DNA of 64,000 nt from Hymenobacter mellowenesis (GCF_030581005.1 NZ_JAUQSX010000007.1:274440-338439); one strand, 5' to 3'; positions 40,365 to 49,688 are shown, numbered from the stretch's first letter. The notes: generated from the sequence alone by a model not told the origin. Numbers and translations: made by a program.

Positions 40365-42995
40365 TTACAACCCTTTCAGCGCCTGCTCCAGCGCCGCAAT
40401 TTTAGCTTCGGCATCGGCCAGCTTCTGGCGTTCCTTTTCCAACACTTCGGGTTTGGCGTTCTGGGCAAATTTCTCGTTGCCCAGCTTCTTCTGCACCGAG
40501 TCGCGGAAGCCTTGGGCATACTCCAATTCTTTTTCGAGGCGTGCGCGCTCGGCGGCCATATCAATGTGGCCTTCAAGCGGGATGAAGAACTCGCTGCCGC
40601 CGAGCACAAAGCTCACCGAGGCGGCGGGGCCGGCCTCGGCGAAGCTCACTTCAGAGATGCTGCCCAGCTTGCGGATGATGCCTTCGTAATCGGTCACCAG
40701 TGCGGGCTCGTCGGTTTTGGCTACCAGCGTCAGCGGCTTATTGGGGCCGAGGTTTTTCTGGTTGCGCACGGCGCGGATGCCGGCCACGATGGCCAGCGCC
40801 TTATCCATATTGGCCAAGGTTTCGGCAGCGTTGGCGGGGGCACTGGCGCGGGGCCAGGGGGCCACGGTCACGTAGTCGCGGGGGCCGCGCTCGGCCAGCT
40901 CGTGCCACAGCTCTTCGGTGATGAAGGGCATGAAGGGGTGCAGCAGCTTGAGCAGCGTTTCGAGGTAGGCGGTGGTGTGGCGCAGCGTTTCGGCGTCGAT
41001 GGGATGCTGGTAGGCGGGCTTCACCATCTCGAGGTACTGGGCGCAGAAATCGTCCCACACCAGCTTGTAGATAGTCATCAACGCATCTGACATCCGGAAC
41101 TTCTCGAAATGGTCGTCCATCTCGACAATGGCGGCCTGCAGCTTGGCGTTGAACCAGGTCACGGCCTTTTCGTTCACGAAGGGCAGCGACGCGTCGGCTT
41201 CCCAGCCTTTCACGAGGCGGAAGGCGTTCCAGAGCTTGTTGGAGAAGTTGCGGCCCTGCTCCACCAGCTTCACGTCGTAGAGCAAGTCGTTGCCGGCCGG
41301 CGCCGAAAACAGCATGCCGGTGCGCACGCCATCGGCGCCGTACTGGGCGATGAGGTCGAGCGGGTCGGGCGAGTTGCCGAGCTGCTTGCTCATCTTGCGG
41401 CCCTGCGCGTCGCGCACAATGCCAGTGAGGTACACGTTTTTGAACGGCACTTCCTGGCGGTATTCCAGGCCGGCCATAATCATGCGGGCCACCCAGAAGA
41501 AGAGGATGTCCGGCCCCGTCACCAGGTCGTTGGTGGGGTAGAAATAGTTGATGTCGGCGTTGTCGGGGTCTTTGAAGCCGTCGAACACCGAAATCGGCCA
41601 CAGCCACGACGAAAACCAGGTATCGAGCACGTCCTCGTCCTGGCGCAGGTCGCTGGCTTGCAACTCGGCGTTGCCGCTCTGCTCCCGCGCTTTGTGCAGG
41701 GCATCCTCGGCGGTAAGGGCCACTACGAAAGTGCCGTCGGGCAGGTAGTAGGCCGGAATCTGCTGGCCCCACCAGAGCTGACGCGAGATGCACCAGTCGC
41801 GCACGTTCTCCATCCAGGCCCGGTACATGTTCTTGAACTTGGGCGGGTGCAGCTTCACGGTGTCGTTTTCCACCACGTCGAGCGCCGGCTTAGCCATCTG
41901 CTCCATATTCATGAACCACTGCAGCGAGAGCTTGGGCTCAATCACGGCCTTGGTGCGCTCCGACGTTTGCACGATGCTGGCATACTCCTCCACTTTTTCG
42001 AGCAGTCCGGCTTCCTGCAAATCCTTGGCAATCTGCTTGCGCGCGGCAAACCGGTCCTGCCCCACGTAGAGCACAGCCTTCTCGTTGAGCGTGCCGTTGT
42101 CGGCCAGAATATCGATAACGGGCAGGTTGTGCTTCACGCCCAGCTCGTAGTCGTTCAGGTCGTGGGCGGGCGTCACTTTCAGCGCGCCCGTACCGAAATC
42201 CATCGATACGTACTCGTCGAAAATCACCGGAATTTCGCGGCCCAGCAGCGGAATCCGCACTTTCGCGCCGGTCAGGTGTGCGTAGCGCGGGTCGTTGGGG
42301 TTCACGGCCACGGCCACGTCGGCCATGATGGTTTCGGGGCGCGAGGTGGCCACGGTCAGAAACTGGCCTTCCTGTCCTACCACGGCATATTTCAGGTAGT
42401 ACATTTTGGCCTGCACATCTTTGGCAATCACCTCCTCGTCGGAAATGGCGGTGCGGCCTTCGGGGTCCCAGTTCACCATGCGCACGCCACGGTAAATCAG
42501 GCCTTTGTTATAGAGGTCCACGAATACGCGCAGCACGGCCTCGGTCAAATCCGGCTCCATCGTGAAGCGCGTGCGGTCCCAGTCGCACGAGGCGCCGAGC
42601 TGCTTGAGCTGCTCCAGAATGATGCCGCCGTACTTGTCTTTCCACTCGAAGGCGTGGGCCAGGAACTGCTCGCGGGTGAGGTCGGTTTTGCTGATGCCCT
42701 GTTCCTTGAGCAAGGCCACCACTTTGGCCTCAGTGGCGATGCTGGCGTGGTCGGTACCGGGCACCCAGCAGGCTTCCTTGCCCTGCATGCGGGCGCGGCG
42801 CACCAGCACGTCCTGAATGGTGTTGTTCAGCATGTGCCCCATGTGGAGCACGCCCGTCACGTTTGGCGGCGGGATGACGACGGTGTAAGGCTTCTTGCGG
42901 GGGTTGGGTTTGGCTTTGAAAAAGCCCTGCTCCTGCCAACGCTGGTACCATTTGGCTTCAACGTCGGTGGGCGAGTAGGTGGTGGCGAGGGACAT
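40365..42995 (-). CDS. valS: Valyl-tRNA synthetase
   Basis: ValS charges tRNA-Val with valine and edits threonine. The 876 residues carry the class I motifs HMGH (51-54) and KMSKQ (about 533-537), the editing domain between them, the anticodon-binding domain after residue 600, and a C-terminal coiled coil that binds tRNA (ERARLEKELEYAQGF to the end). All core parts are intact. A TATTTTTG box lies upstream. Confidence 0.98.
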   Translation of the reverse strand: MSLATTYSPTDVEAKWYQRWQEQGFFKAKPNPRKKPYTVVIPPPNVTGVLHMGHMLNNTIQDVLVRRARMQGKEACWVPGTDHASIATEAKVVALLKEQGISKTDLTREQFLAHAFEWKDKYGGIILEQLKQLGASCDWDRTRFTMEPDLTEAVLRVFVDLYNKGLIYRGVRMVNWDPEGRTAISDEEVIAKDVQAKMYYLKYAVVGQEGQFLTVATSRPETIMADVAVAVNPNDPRYAHLTGAKVRIPLLGREIPVIFDEYVSMDFGTGALKVTPAHDLNDYELGVKHNLPVIDILADNGTLNEKAVLYVGQDRFAARKQIAKDLQEAGLLEKVEEYASIVQTSERTKAVIEPKLSLQWFMNMEQMAKPALDVVENDTVKLHPPKFKNMYRAWMENVRDWCISRQLWWGQQIPAYYLPDGTFVVALTAEDALHKAREQSGNAELQASDLRQDEDVLDTWFSSWLWPISVFDGFKDPDNADINYFYPTNDLVTGPDILFFWVARMIMAGLEYRQEVPFKNVYLTGIVRDAQGRKMSKQLGNSPDPLDLIAQYGADGVRTGMLFSAPAGNDLLYDVKLVEQGRNFSNKLWNAFRLVKGWEADASLPFVNEKAVTWFNAKLQAAIVEMDDHFEKFRMSDALMTIYKLVWDDFCAQYLEMVKPAYQHPIDAETLRHTTAYLETLLKLLHPFMPFITEELWHELAERGPRDYVTVAPWPRASAPANAAETLANMDKALAIVAGIRAVRNQKNLGPNKPLTLVAKTDEPALVTDYEGIIRKLGSISEVSFAEAGPAASVSFVLGGSEFFIPLEGHIDMAAERARLEKELEYAQGFRDSVQKKLGNEKFAQNAKPEVLEKERQKLADAEAKIAALEQALKGL

Positions 42996-43020
42996 GTGAA
43001 ATTAAAAGAAGCAGAAAGAA

Positions 43021-43028
43021 CAAAAATA
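43021..43028 (-). promoter_or_regulatory. -7 box TATTTTTG of valS
   Basis: A perfect TAnnTTTG match on the minus strand, 25 bases before the valS ATG. Confidence 0.55.
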
Positions 43029-43381
43029 GGCATTAGTCAGGCAGGGCGAGACAACTGCCAGCGCGGCTCCTTTTCAAATTCGACTTAAACCATTCTCTTT
43101 CAATCGTCACCCCAGGCATTTTCTGTCTTCACCTATAATTCACGATGCCGTCCTCTGCCTCAACATTATGCCCGCTTCACGGTTCACCAAACGGCTCCTG
43201 AAGGCCTTCATGCACCTTGTGAATTTCATGCAAGGGGGCTATTATTGCTTTTAATGACTATTTAATCTTGGCCTTGTTTCCGCTGCTTACCTTTGGTTAG
43301 CGACCATAAAAAGGCTTCCGAGTTTAATCTCAGCGTTGTACCTTACTAAATATTTCGACCGCCTTTTCCTTGTTTTTGCCA
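43029..43381. other. Intergenic region between valS and the nitrilase gene
   Basis: This AT-richer stretch has no credible gene. It holds a TACCTTTG box at 43288-43295 on the plus strand, which may start the nitrilase transcript with a leader of about 85 bases. I see no stable hairpin or known riboswitch in it. Confidence 0.5.
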
Positions 43382-44296
43382 ATGGCTGCGCTTTTTTCCT
43401 TCCGCAAACCCATTCCTGCCGCCCCGCCGCCACCGACAGTGCCTGCCCCGGTGGGCACCCTGCGCGTGGGAATGGGCCAGCTGTTGGTAGAGGGCGGCGA
43501 GCCCGCCCGCAACCTGGGCCGCGCCGTGGAACAAATAGCCCAAGCCGCCGCTCGCAAATGCGACCTAGTGCTGCTGCCCGAAACCCTCGATTTTGCCTGG
43601 ACGCACCCCAGCGCCCTCTACGAAGCCCAGCCCATTCCGGGGCCTTTCAGCGACGTGCTGTGCCGTGCCGCGGCCGAACACGGCCTGTACGTGTGCGCCG
43701 GCCTGACGGAACGCGCCGCCGACGGCCGCAACTACAATGCCGCCATCCTCATCGACCCACAGGGCGAGATAATTGTCAAGTATCATAAAATCAATTTACT
43801 GGCCGTCGAACAACCCTTTTACGCAGTAGGTCAGACGCTGAATGTAGTGGACACGCCTCTGGGCAAAATCGGGGTGAATGTGTGTGCCGACAACTACATC
43901 GACGGCCTATCTATTGGCCACACTCTGGCCCGCATGGGCGCCGAGTTCATCATTGCCCCGGCATCCTGGACGGTCGACTACTCCATCACGGAAGAAAGCG
44001 ACCCGTACCAGGAAAAATGGGTGAAGCCGTTCTCAATCCTGGCCAAGCTCTACAACGTAGTAGTAATTAGCACGACGTCGGTGGGCTACATCGTGGGCGG
44101 GCCCTACGAAGGCAAGAAAAGCGTCGGCTGCTCGCTGGCCGTCGATGCCCACGGCGTGCAAGCGCAGGGGGCCTTCAATGAATTTGCCGGCGAGCTGGTG
44201 GTGGCCGACCTGGCCCGCCCCCACCGCCCCGAACGCGGCACCGACATCGGCCTCATGCTACAACGCAAAGGCTACAAATTTGACCAACTGCCTTAG
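43382..44296 (+). CDS. Carbon-nitrogen hydrolase (nitrilase superfamily)
   Basis: This 304-residue enzyme has the complete nitrilase triad: Glu67 in LLPETLD, Lys136 in YHKINLL and Cys168 in GVNVCADNYIDG. The family hydrolyses amides or nitriles, often releasing ammonia. A Pro-rich N-terminal tail (about 10-24) precedes the domain. An upstream ATG four codons away is possible. The next gene on the same strand, 138 bases away, encodes a PP-loop N-acetyl sugar amidotransferase that needs ammonia. The nitrilase may act as its glutaminase; this is inferred from context. Confidence 0.92.
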   Translation: MAALFSFRKPIPAAPPPPTVPAPVGTLRVGMGQLLVEGGEPARNLGRAVEQIAQAAARKCDLVLLPETLDFAWTHPSALYEAQPIPGPFSDVLCRAAAEHGLYVCAGLTERAADGRNYNAAILIDPQGEIIVKYHKINLLAVEQPFYAVGQTLNVVDTPLGKIGVNVCADNYIDGLSIGHTLARMGAEFIIAPASWTVDYSITEESDPYQEKWVKPFSILAKLYNVVVISTTSVGYIVGGPYEGKKSVGCSLAVDAHGVQAQGAFNEFAGELVVADLARPHRPERGTDIGLMLQRKGYKFDQLP

Positions 44297-44434
44297 CTTT
44301 CGCGTATTGCTTTTCGCATTGGTTCGCTAGCTGTCTTCCTGACCTCTACCGTTTGATTCCCGCCTCTTCCCATCGCTTCCAGCGGCTGCTACCCACCCCA
44401 CTTATCAGCAGTCTTCCACTACATCCTCCTTCCC

Positions 44435-45643
44435 TTGCTTACACAAGTATACCCCGCCGAGGACGCTGTTTCGGCTTCGCCACCGCACGACCATCAGCGC
44501 TGTACGCGGTGCGTGATGGACACCACTGTGCCGGGCATTTCCTTCAATGAAGAAGGGACCTGCTCGTTTTGCGAAGTGCATGACCGTATGGAACAGGCTT
44601 TTCCCGTGGGCGAAGCCGGGCTTCGCACTGTGCAGCGCTTGGCCGACGAGATGCGGCGCGCCGGCCAGGGCAAGCGCTACGACTGCGTATTGGGCGTGAG
44701 CGGCGGCCGCGACAGCTCCTACACCCTGTGGTATTGCGTGACGCAGCTAAAGCTGCGCCCGCTGGCCGTGCATTTCAACGACGGCTTCGGCAACCCCGTG
44801 GCCGGCGAAAACATGGTGCGCGCCTGTCAGCGCTTGGGCGTGGAGCTGCGCACCATTACCTCGGACTGGCGCGAGTCGAAGGACCTGAAAATTGCCTTTC
44901 TCAAGGCCTCCGTGCCCGACATGGAGGAAGGCACCGACCTGGGCATTGCCACGGCCCTCTACGGCGTGGCGGCCAAGGAAGGTGTGCAGCACCTGGTTAT
45001 TGGCCAGTCGTTTCGCACCGAAGGCATTGCGCCGCTGAGCTGGAATTTTCTGGACGGCCGCTACCTGCGGGCCGTGCACAAGCAGTTTGGCACGGTGCCG
45101 CTGCGGCCCTGGAAGCCCGCCGACCCGGGCTTTAATCTCGGCATTAAGGAAATGTTTTACTACGCTTTCCTGCGCCGCATCAAGACCGTAACGCTGCTCT
45201 ACCACCTCGACTATGTGCGCACGGACGTGGACGAGCTGCTGGTGCGCGAGCTGGGCTGGAAAAGCCCCGGTGCCCATTACGCCGACGACCTTTACCAAAG
45301 CCTGATTTATTACCTCAACCGCGTCAAATTCAACATCGACCGGCGGCTTTTCAACTACTCGGCGCTGGTGCGCTCGGGGCAAATGAGCCGGGAAGTAGCC
45401 ATGGACCGGATTTCCCACATCAATTCAATTGAAGATGAGGCCGTTATTTCCCTGTGCATTAAGCGGCTGGGCCTGACGCGCGCTGAATTTGACCGGATTG
45501 TGGCCGCTCCGCCCAAAACGTTTCACGATTACCCCAACAGCTACGCCCTGCTCCGCCTGCTCCGCCTGCCCATCAAGCTGATGAGCCGGCTCAACCTGAT
45601 TCCGGAATCGGCCTACGACAAGTATTTTAACTGCGGCACCTGA
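44435..45643 (+). CDS. PP-loop N-acetyl sugar amidotransferase (WbpG/PseA-like)
   Basis: This family uses ATP to adenylate a carbonyl or amide of an N-acetyl sugar nucleotide and then attacks it with ammonia, giving an amidino sugar for surface glycans or flagellin. The 402 residues have paired CxxC motifs (Cys23, Cys26, Cys43, Cys46), the PP-loop SGGRDS at 89-94, and the family block VIGQSFRTEGIAPLSW. The start is uncertain: the visible start is TTG 44435, and an ATG at 44516 would cut off the first CxxC, so the TTG or a nearby codon is preferred. The usual ammonia donors HisH/HisF-like are absent, while a nitrilase gene sits just upstream. Confidence 0.9.
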   Translation: MLTQVYPAEDAVSASPPHDHQRCTRCVMDTTVPGISFNEEGTCSFCEVHDRMEQAFPVGEAGLRTVQRLADEMRRAGQGKRYDCVLGVSGGRDSSYTLWYCVTQLKLRPLAVHFNDGFGNPVAGENMVRACQRLGVELRTITSDWRESKDLKIAFLKASVPDMEEGTDLGIATALYGVAAKEGVQHLVIGQSFRTEGIAPLSWNFLDGRYLRAVHKQFGTVPLRPWKPADPGFNLGIKEMFYYAFLRRIKTVTLLYHLDYVRTDVDELLVRELGWKSPGAHYADDLYQSLIYYLNRVKFNIDRRLFNYSALVRSGQMSREVAMDRISHINSIEDEAVISLCIKRLGLTRAEFDRIVAAPPKTFHDYPNSYALLRLLRLPIKLMSRLNLIPESAYDKYFNCGT

Positions 45644-45765
45644 GGATGGCAAGGTGCTGAGGCGCCGGAGAAATAATTATGTAAAAAGGGCCTTTAGCTA
45701 CGCTTCAGGTTACATTTTTACAGCAAAATTCCGGCTTGGAGTCAACCGAAAAAGGGCGCGTGACG

Positions 45766-45773
45766 TATCTTCG
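45766..45773 (+). promoter_or_regulatory. -7 box TATCTTCG of the acidic-protein gene
   Basis: One change from TAnnTTTG, 52 bases before the ATG at 45826. Confidence 0.4.
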
Positions 45774-45825
45774 CGGCCACTGCTTTGGCACTATTTCTCA
45801 CCTCACCAATTTACCCGCCCCGGCC

Positions 45826-46188
45826 ATGATAGATGACGACGACCTGGACGACGACTTGCTCGACGACGACGATTCCCTGGACTCTTACGCCAAGAAAGGC
45901 GGCGCTGCTGCCCTCGGCAATACGGAAGACCGCCTCTCGGCCAAATACGCCGATTACCTGATGTGGACCGACACGGGCTCGTCGCACGACGAGGCGCTGG
46001 ACTTGGCCAACATGACCGAAGAAGAGTTTGTGGAAGCTGAACGGGCCGAAAACTCCGACCGCGGCGGCTTCACCAGCCTCGACGACGATGAGGATGAGTT
46101 TGCCGACGACGACGACGAAGACGACGAAGGCTATAGCAGCGGCCGCGGCAGCCGGCGCGGCAGCAGCTTCGACAGCGACGACTACTAG
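45826..46188 (+). CDS. Small, very acidic protein
   Basis: From ATG 45826 the product has 120 residues, with Asp-rich runs at both ends (MIDDDDLDDDLLDDDDS and DDDEDEFADDDDEDDEG) and a short ordered-looking middle (LSAKYADYLMWTDTGSSHDE, MTEEEFVEAERAEN). It ends in a Gly/Arg/Ser tail (GRGSRRGSS). It resembles acidic cytoplasmic proteins of unknown role in Bacteroidota. An upstream frame extension is rejected because it contains the promoter. Confidence 0.7.
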   Translation: MIDDDDLDDDLLDDDDSLDSYAKKGGAAALGNTEDRLSAKYADYLMWTDTGSSHDEALDLANMTEEEFVEAERAENSDRGGFTSLDDDEDEFADDDDEDDEGYSSGRGSRRGSSFDSDDY

Positions 46189-46222
46189 TTGTTCGTTGTT
46201 GGCCGCCAGAATGGACGTGCTG

Positions 46223-46255
46223 AAAACGTCATGTTTCGACTTCGCTCGACACGAC
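46223..46255. repeat. Decayed half of a family A palindrome
   Basis: AACGTCATGTTTCGACTTCG followed by CTCGACACGACG keeps parts of a left arm but lacks a matching right arm. It lies between convergent genes before a terminator. Confidence 0.55.
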
Positions 46256-46295
46256 GCTTAGCTGGTAAAATACTCCAACGACTTTTAAGGCAATA

Positions 46296-46331
46296 TAAAG
46301 CCCCACCTGGACAATCCAAGTGGGGCTTTTT
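46296..46331. terminator. Bidirectional terminator
   Basis: AAAGCCCCACCTGG and CCAAGTGGGGCTTT form a stem with a five-base loop and T-tracts on both strands, between the acidic-protein gene and the DUF4197 gene. Confidence 0.85.
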
Positions 46332-46361
46332 GATTATACCCAGCAACTGACAACCCAGATG

Positions 46362-47207
46362 CTAGCGGCCGAAAACCTGCTTGAGAATGTCAGTGGTGCG
46401 GGCCGCCGGGTTTTTGCGAATTTTGGCTTCTTCCTGGGCCAGCAGGATGAAAAGGCCATCTACTGCCTTCTGAGTCGTGTAATCGGCGAGGCTGAGATTA
46501 ACCGGAGTCATCAGCGGAATCTTGTTGTATTTGTCGGTGATGGTGGCGTAGGCGCGGCCGGCGCCCACCTGGTCGATGGCGGCTTCGATGTCGGGGTGGA
46601 AAGCCGAAATGAGCTGGGACTGGGTCGACTTGCGCAGGAACTGCGTGGCCGCGTCGGTGGAGCTGCTGGTTACCAGCGACAGAGCATCGGTGATGCTGAT
46701 GTTGGTAAGCGCGTTCAGGAAAATATCCTTGGCTTTGGGCGCGGCGGCTTCGGCGGCCCGGTTGAGCTGGGTTTCGAACTGCGTAAAGACGGTAGTCATG
46801 CCCGGCAGGCGGCCCACGGTACTCTTCACGATTTCCAAATCAGGCGGCACCGGGATGTGGATGTCGTCGTTCAGGTTGAAGCCGTCGGGCTCCGAAGCAA
46901 ACTGTACGGCTTTGGTGATGCCTTTATTGAGGGCGTCTTTGATGCCGGCGCTGGCCTGGGCCTCGGTGAGCGGCGCGGGGGCGGGCGTGACCACAGCGGG
47001 CGTGGCGGCAGCTTTGGTTGCCGCGGCTTTCGCGGCAGCAGCTTTGGCGGCGGCGGCTTTGGCAGCGGCCGTTTTGGCGGCAGCGGCTTTGGCGGCGGCG
47101 GCCTTCTTGGCAGCAGCGGTTTTGGCGGCGGTAGTTTGGGCGTGGGCGGGGGCGGCGGTGGCCAACAGGCCGGCTACCAGCAGGGCACTGGCGATGCGAG
47201 TAAACAT
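46362..47207 (-). CDS. DUF4197 exported protein with Ala/Lys-rich repeat segment
   Basis: This 281-residue protein has a signal peptide (cleavage near AHAQ), then a low-complexity Ala/Lys segment at about 26-70 made of AAAKAAAAK-like units, and a DUF4197 domain from about 80 to the end (ASAGIKDALNKGITKAV, PPDLEIVKSTVGRLPGM, FHPDIEAAIDQVGAG, ADYTTQKAVDGLF). DUF4197 proteins are exported and of unknown function. The Ala/Lys segment is like the tails of histone H1 or AlgP and could bind DNA or anionic polymers. The repeat is encoded by GCGG-type trinucleotide repeats and may slip. Confidence 0.88.
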   Translation of the reverse strand: MFTRIASALLVAGLLATAAPAHAQTTAAKTAAAKKAAAAKAAAAKTAAAKAAAAKAAAAKAAATKAAATPAVVTPAPAPLTEAQASAGIKDALNKGITKAVQFASEPDGFNLNDDIHIPVPPDLEIVKSTVGRLPGMTTVFTQFETQLNRAAEAAAPKAKDIFLNALTNISITDALSLVTSSSTDAATQFLRKSTQSQLISAFHPDIEAAIDQVGAGRAYATITDKYNKIPLMTPVNLSLADYTTQKAVDGLFILLAQEEAKIRKNPAARTTDILKQVFGR

Positions 47208-47319
47208 GGAATAAACTGACGCGGCGGGAAAACCGGATGGCCCCTATGGCTGTCCTTGGACCGTCGCTTGCGCAAATTGAAGACAATTTTGCGGCCAAAC
47301 CTATTTTTTCGTCAAACCC

Positions 47320-48642
47320 ATGCCTGCCTCCACCCCACTTTCCGCCGCTACAGCTGCCCCTGCTACGCCCGCCGCGCCGCCTGCCGTCGAAATCATGACC
47401 ATCGGCGACGAGCTGCTGTACGGGCAAGTGGTGGACACCAATTCGGCCTTTATGGGCCAGGAACTGGGCAAAATTGGCCTGCGTGTGCGGCAGATTTCCT
47501 CGGTATCGGACCGGGCCGATGAGATTGTGGCAGCGCTCGACCAAGCCCGACAGCGGGCGCAAGTTGTCCTCATCACCGGCGGCCTCGGCCCCACCAAGGA
47601 CGACCTTACCAAGCACGTGCTGGCCCGCTACTTCGGCACCGAGTTGGTGATGCACGAGCCCACGCTGCGCCACGTGGAGGAAATTTTCAAGCGATTCCAA
47701 CGGCCCATGCTCGACGTGAACCGCCAGCAGGCCCTCGTGCCCGCCAACTGCGAGGTGCTGCATAACGCCGTAGGCACTGCGCCCGGCATGTGGTTCGAGG
47801 ACCGGGGCACCGTGTTTGTGAGCATGCCCGGCGTGCCCTTCGAGATGAAGCGCCTGATGACCGACCACGTGCTGCCGCGCCTGCAAAGCCAGTTTCACAT
47901 CGCGCCTATTGAGCACGTGGTGGTGATGACGGCCGGCTTGGGCGAGTCGTTTCTGGCCAAGCAGATTGAGGACTGGGAAGAAGCCCTGCCCGCCAATCTC
48001 AAGCTGGCCTACCTGCCCAGCTTCGGGGCCGTGCGCCTGCGCCTGACGGGCACCGACGACGGCCAGCCCGACCTGCGTGGCCGCATGCTGGCCCTGCTGC
48101 CGGCCTTGCGCGAGCGCATCGGCGAGTACATTTTTGCCGAGGAGGAAACGACCATTGAAGCCGCTATCGGCCAGCTGTTATTAGCGAAAGGCCTCACCGT
48201 AGGCACGGCCGAAAGCTGCACCGGCGGCCTAGTAGCCCAGCGCCTCACCAGCGTGCCGGGCAGTTCGGGCTACTTCCGGGGCGCCATCGTGGCCTATCAC
48301 AACGACATCAAGCAGGAAGAGCTGGGGGTTAAAACCGAAACCCTGGCCCGGTACGGCGCCGTGAGCGAAGCCACCGTGCGCGAAATGGCCGAAGGCGCCC
48401 GCAGCCGCTTGGGCGTGGATGTGGCGGTGGCCACCAGTGGCATCGCCGGCCCCGGCGGCGCCACCGAAACCAAAAAAGTGGGCACCGTGTGCCTCGCCTA
48501 CGCCGACGCGCACCAGACCATCAGCCGCGAGTACGTGCTGGACCGCGGCCGGGCGCTGAACGTGGAATACGCCGCTCAGTCGCTGCTCACGCTGCTACGG
48601 CAGCAGCTGGCACAGGAGCAGGTGCGGCCGTTGCAAGTGTAG
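47320..48642 (+). CDS. cinA: CinA-family protein (nicotinamide-nucleotide amidohydrolase)
   Basis: CinA has an N-terminal MoaB/COG1058 domain (VEIMTIGDELLYGQVVDTN, VLITGGLGPTKDDLT) that hydrolyses ADP-ribose-like compounds. Its C-terminal PncC domain (VGTAESCTGGLVAQRL, ATSGIAGPGGATETKKVGT) deamidates NMN to recycle NAD. The 440 residues include both. The first 20 residues are a low-complexity extension, and an internal ATG (EIMTIGDE) about 24 codons in would remove it. It appears monocistronic. Confidence 0.95.
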   Translation: MPASTPLSAATAAPATPAAPPAVEIMTIGDELLYGQVVDTNSAFMGQELGKIGLRVRQISSVSDRADEIVAALDQARQRAQVVLITGGLGPTKDDLTKHVLARYFGTELVMHEPTLRHVEEIFKRFQRPMLDVNRQQALVPANCEVLHNAVGTAPGMWFEDRGTVFVSMPGVPFEMKRLMTDHVLPRLQSQFHIAPIEHVVVMTAGLGESFLAKQIEDWEEALPANLKLAYLPSFGAVRLRLTGTDDGQPDLRGRMLALLPALRERIGEYIFAEEETTIEAAIGQLLLAKGLTVGTAESCTGGLVAQRLTSVPGSSGYFRGAIVAYHNDIKQEELGVKTETLARYGAVSEATVREMAEGARSRLGVDVAVATSGIAGPGGATETKKVGTVCLAYADAHQTISREYVLDRGRALNVEYAAQSLLTLLRQQLAQEQVRPLQV

Positions 48643-48710
48643 CGCAGCAAATTAGCGGGTGTCATTTACTGCGCGCAAATCAATGCGTGTTCTATAACAA
48701 GCAGCGCAAA

Positions 48711-48824
48711 ATGGTTGAATCCTCGTATCACGAATTCTCTGTGTCGTCAGCCATGGGTTATAAAGGGCACAGGTTTATCGTTGCCAAAGACACCGTTTTG
48801 GAGGTAGTGGATAGCATACACTAA
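48711..48824 (+). CDS. Very small ORF, uncertain
   Basis: A 37-codon frame (MVESSYHEFSVSSAM..., ending VLEVVDSIH) lies in a 236-base gap of visibly lower G+C than the surroundings. It could be a small gene, the tail of a decayed gene or chance. I recognise no family. Confidence 0.25.
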   Translation: MVESSYHEFSVSSAMGYKGHRFIVAKDTVLEVVDSIH

Positions 48825-48878
48825 TTCCTTGGCCAGCGCCTGCAGTCCTCCTCCGCCCAAATACTGTTTACTTTCCGG

Positions 48879-49601
48879 TTACTGTGCGGCCCCAGCGAGT
48901 GTGTTCACGTAACTCACCAGGTCGTGCAGCTCGGCGGCCGAGTGGTAACCCAGGCCGTGGGCCTTGGCATAGGCTTGCAACTGACTGGAGTGGGCCGGAA
49001 ACGCCGCCAGCAAGTCCTTCTTACCGTGGTGTAGCGGGCGGATTTCGCCAGAGGCCCACGCCAGGTAGAACTCGTCTTTGAGTTCGGTGAGGGTGCGAAA
49101 GGCTGCGGGTGTGTGGGCGGGTTGCCTGGCAGACCCAACCGGGAACTGACGGTTCGACCCTTCGGCCGGGAATGCCACCGTGCGGGGCACGTAGGACTGT
49201 CGACGCAGCAACAGCACCGGTCCCTCGCTAAGCTGTTCGAAAAAGGCAGGCTCGGCTCGCCGGTCCGGCCTCTCCGATGGCCACGGCAAGGTACGAAACA
49301 ACCGCACCACCGTGGGGTCGAAAGTGGCCATGCCGCTCTTAGCGCTGTGCACGCGCAAGGGCGCTTGCCCCTGCACGGCGAAAGCGGCTACGGCGGCCGG
49401 CACAAAGGTGCGCACCGAGCCGTCAGGCTGCCCCAGGTACAGCAAATCGGTGGAAAACTGCACAGCCAGCGGCCCGGCCAAGGTATCGCCGCTGGCCAAT
49501 ACCACCCGGCTGAACTGAAACTGCAAATGCACTCCTTTGTTGAACTGCGCCACGGCAGGCCCGGCGGCCAGCAACCAACACCCGATAAGCCAAGCTTTCA
49601 T
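48879..49601 (-). CDS. Exported protein of unknown function
   Basis: This 240-residue protein has a signal peptide (cleavage near AVAQ). The mature half is beta-rich (FSRVVLASGDTLAGPLAVQF, LLYLGQPDGSVRTF), followed by LLRRQSYVPRTV and a helical C-terminus (LTELKDEFYLAWASGE). Similar genes are frequent in Hymenobacter genomes as I remember, with no assigned function. It lies alone between cinA and ribBA. Confidence 0.75.
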   Translation of the reverse strand: MKAWLIGCWLLAAGPAVAQFNKGVHLQFQFSRVVLASGDTLAGPLAVQFSTDLLYLGQPDGSVRTFVPAAVAAFAVQGQAPLRVHSAKSGMATFDPTVVRLFRTLPWPSERPDRRAEPAFFEQLSEGPVLLLRRQSYVPRTVAFPAEGSNRQFPVGSARQPAHTPAAFRTLTELKDEFYLAWASGEIRPLHHGKKDLLAAFPAHSSQLQAYAKAHGLGYHSAAELHDLVSYVNTLAGAAQ

Positions 49602-49688
49602 GACGCGCAGAAAAGAAAGAACCGATAAGCAGCCTAAATATAAGCTACTTACCGGTTCTTCTGATGCTCAGCACCCTAGCATGGCAGT

